Program-made: the position numbers and the translations under genes
The notes under the pieces: model-generated
The model's input: the letters and a program-made list of their open reading frames with translations, nothing else
Database searches by the model: none
What the model was told of the DNA's origin: nothing
In this document: piece by piece, positions 5,605-6,059 of the stretch
Layout of the letters: every line of letters starts with the position of its first letter
Position numbering within the stretch: position 1 is the first letter of the stretch
Source of the DNA: Ruminococcus sp. CAG:382
GTDB lineage: Bacteria; Bacillota; Clostridia; Oscillospirales; CAG-382
Length of the DNA stretch: 6,059 bases
NCBI GenBank assembly: GCA_000433115.1
Contig: FR892216.1
Span: 1-6,059 of the forward strand
Direction of reading: 5' to 3'

Positions 5605-5699
5605 AGTATATCCTCATATTTTGTTTTTTGTTATTGTATCACGATTTCCGATAAAAGTAAATACGATATGCAAAAATTCGGGAATGATGAAAAAGATGC
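5589..5699. repeat. Perfect 16-bp inverted repeat flanking a promoter
   Basis: ATGATGAAAAAGATGC reads on the - strand at 5604-5589 (the start codons of the surface-protein gene) and again on the + strand at 5684-5699. The arms are identical over 16 bases and separated by 79 bases that hold the promoter and ribosome binding site. Identity stops sharply at both ends. The sequence is low in complexity, which lowers its significance, and the outer arm also supplies the T-run of a possible gpr terminator. Confidence 0.6.
5633..5661 (-). promoter_or_regulatory. Extended -10 promoter for the anchored surface protein
   Basis: Reading the - strand, TTTACT (5661-5656) and TACAAT (5638-5633) are 17 bases apart, and TG stands one base before the -10, making an extended -10. 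The expected start of transcription is near 5626, giving a leader of about 22 bases that includes GAGGA. The promoter lies between the two arms of the inverted repeat at 5589-5604 and 5684-5699. Confidence 0.72.
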
Positions 5700-5722
5700 C
5701 GAGTCGCCGAAAGCCGACCGAC
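5690..5722 (-). terminator. Possible intrinsic terminator after gpr
   Basis: On the - strand, 5722-5698 can fold into a GC-rich stem of about nine pairs with a UUUC loop, one G-G mismatch and one bulge. TTTTT follows at 5694-5690. It lies about 67 bases after the gpr stop and before the surface-protein promoter, a sensible position. The imperfect stem makes this uncertain. Confidence 0.4.
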
Positions 5723-5788
5723 TGCGTTCAAAGGTACGCCGCGCCGGACTTTCGACGACAGAATACAGAAATATTCCGGTCTGTGTTT

Positions 5789-6059
5789 CTATAACGCTCC
5801 CTGAACGCCGTGTACGAATATATTGATTGCCTTTGACGCAACGTTTGCGAGACACTCTGTTATCATGTCACAGTCCTTCGGCGCGACGAACAGAGAGCGT
5901 CTGCCGCTTTCGGAAAGCAGCTCCGCCGCCGCGTCAAGTTTTTCTTCTTCAATGCCCGCTTCTTCAAGCATGTCCAGCGTGAGCGTCACCGCGTCGACAA
6001 CGGTGGGAAAGCCGACGGATATCACGGGGCAGCCCATTGTCTCCTGCGATATCGCCGCA
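5789..6059 (-). CDS. gpr: Germination protease GPR, C-terminal part (start outside the window)
   Basis: GPR is the endopeptidase that degrades the small acid-soluble spore proteins during germination. It is made as a zymogen in the forespore. Only about the last 89 residues are present; the frame continues past the right edge (AAISQET precedes MGCPVISVGFPTVVDA). Family features are ETMGCPVISVGFPTVVDA, then SLFVAPKDCDMITE, then the ending INIFVHGVQ; typical GPRs read similarly (for example G-x-PVIAIGVPTVVDA, then FVTPK, then INxALHP). The catalytic part lies outside the window, so completeness cannot be judged. The gene implies an endospore-forming host. Its ending (HGVQGAL) is slightly unusual but not evidence of damage. 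A possible terminator follows at 5722-5690. Confidence 0.9.
   Translation of the reverse strand, partial: AAISQETMGCPVISVGFPTVVDAVTLTLDMLEEAGIEEEKLDAAAELLSESGRRSLFVAPKDCDMITECLANVASKAINIFVHGVQGAL

Noticed and set aside
5684..5794. A short + strand ORF beginning ATGATGAAAAAGATGC, possibly the start of a divergent paralogue
   Set aside because: It has no Shine-Dalgarno, and after the first codons it has nothing like a signal peptide and stops within 37 codons. It is better treated as the outer arm of the inverted repeat.
1..6059. tRNA, rRNA, CRISPR array, transposase, phage or toxin-antitoxin genes
   Set aside because: None was seen on either strand. The only repeats are the MORN coding repeats, the leader pair, the terminator pair and the two inverted repeats described.

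Overview
The window looks like the chromosome of an endospore-forming Clostridia-type bacterium (Bacillota). The strongest support is a partial germination protease (gpr) at the right edge. A BioY biotin transporter, AGGAGG-type ribosome binding sites, a perfect TTGACA-17-TATAAT promoter and moderate GC content are consistent with this. Genus cannot be assigned from the sequence alone.

Left block (1-1836, + strand): three tightly packed genes read as one operon. They are the 3' part of a MORN-repeat protein (open at the left edge), a small SLOG/Rossmann-like nucleotide-binding protein, and bioY. The gaps are 8 and 1 bases. A strong intrinsic terminator follows bioY.

Central block (1829-4102, + strand): an imperfect inverted repeat, then a consensus promoter, then a 111-bp leader, then a predicted lipoprotein gene. 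A second copy of the leader (102 of 111 bases identical) precedes a predicted exported or membrane-anchored protein gene of no recognised family. Each leader carries hairpins and a five-codon mini-ORF (MEPQN, stop) with a strong Shine-Dalgarno. The two proteins do not look related, so the leader behaves as a portable regulatory part. The block ends in a terminator hairpin whose core is almost identical to the one after bioY, so a 2.3-kb unit is bounded by repeated terminators. The lipoprotein gene may carry a frameshift near its 3' end.

Right block (4111-6059, - strand): a 497-residue exported protein with a Ser/Glu/Pro-rich stalk and a C-terminal membrane anchor, probably a helical-toroid enzyme or binding domain. 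It has its own extended -10 promoter. That promoter lies between the arms of a perfect 16-bp inverted repeat, one arm of which covers the start codons. Upstream of it is the 3' end of gpr, with a plausible terminator.

Overall this is ordinary chromosome (cofactor uptake, sporulation) with a small accessory patch of cell-surface genes. The parts most worth a second look are the duplicated leader with its mini-ORF, the shared terminators, and the inverted repeat around the surface-protein promoter.
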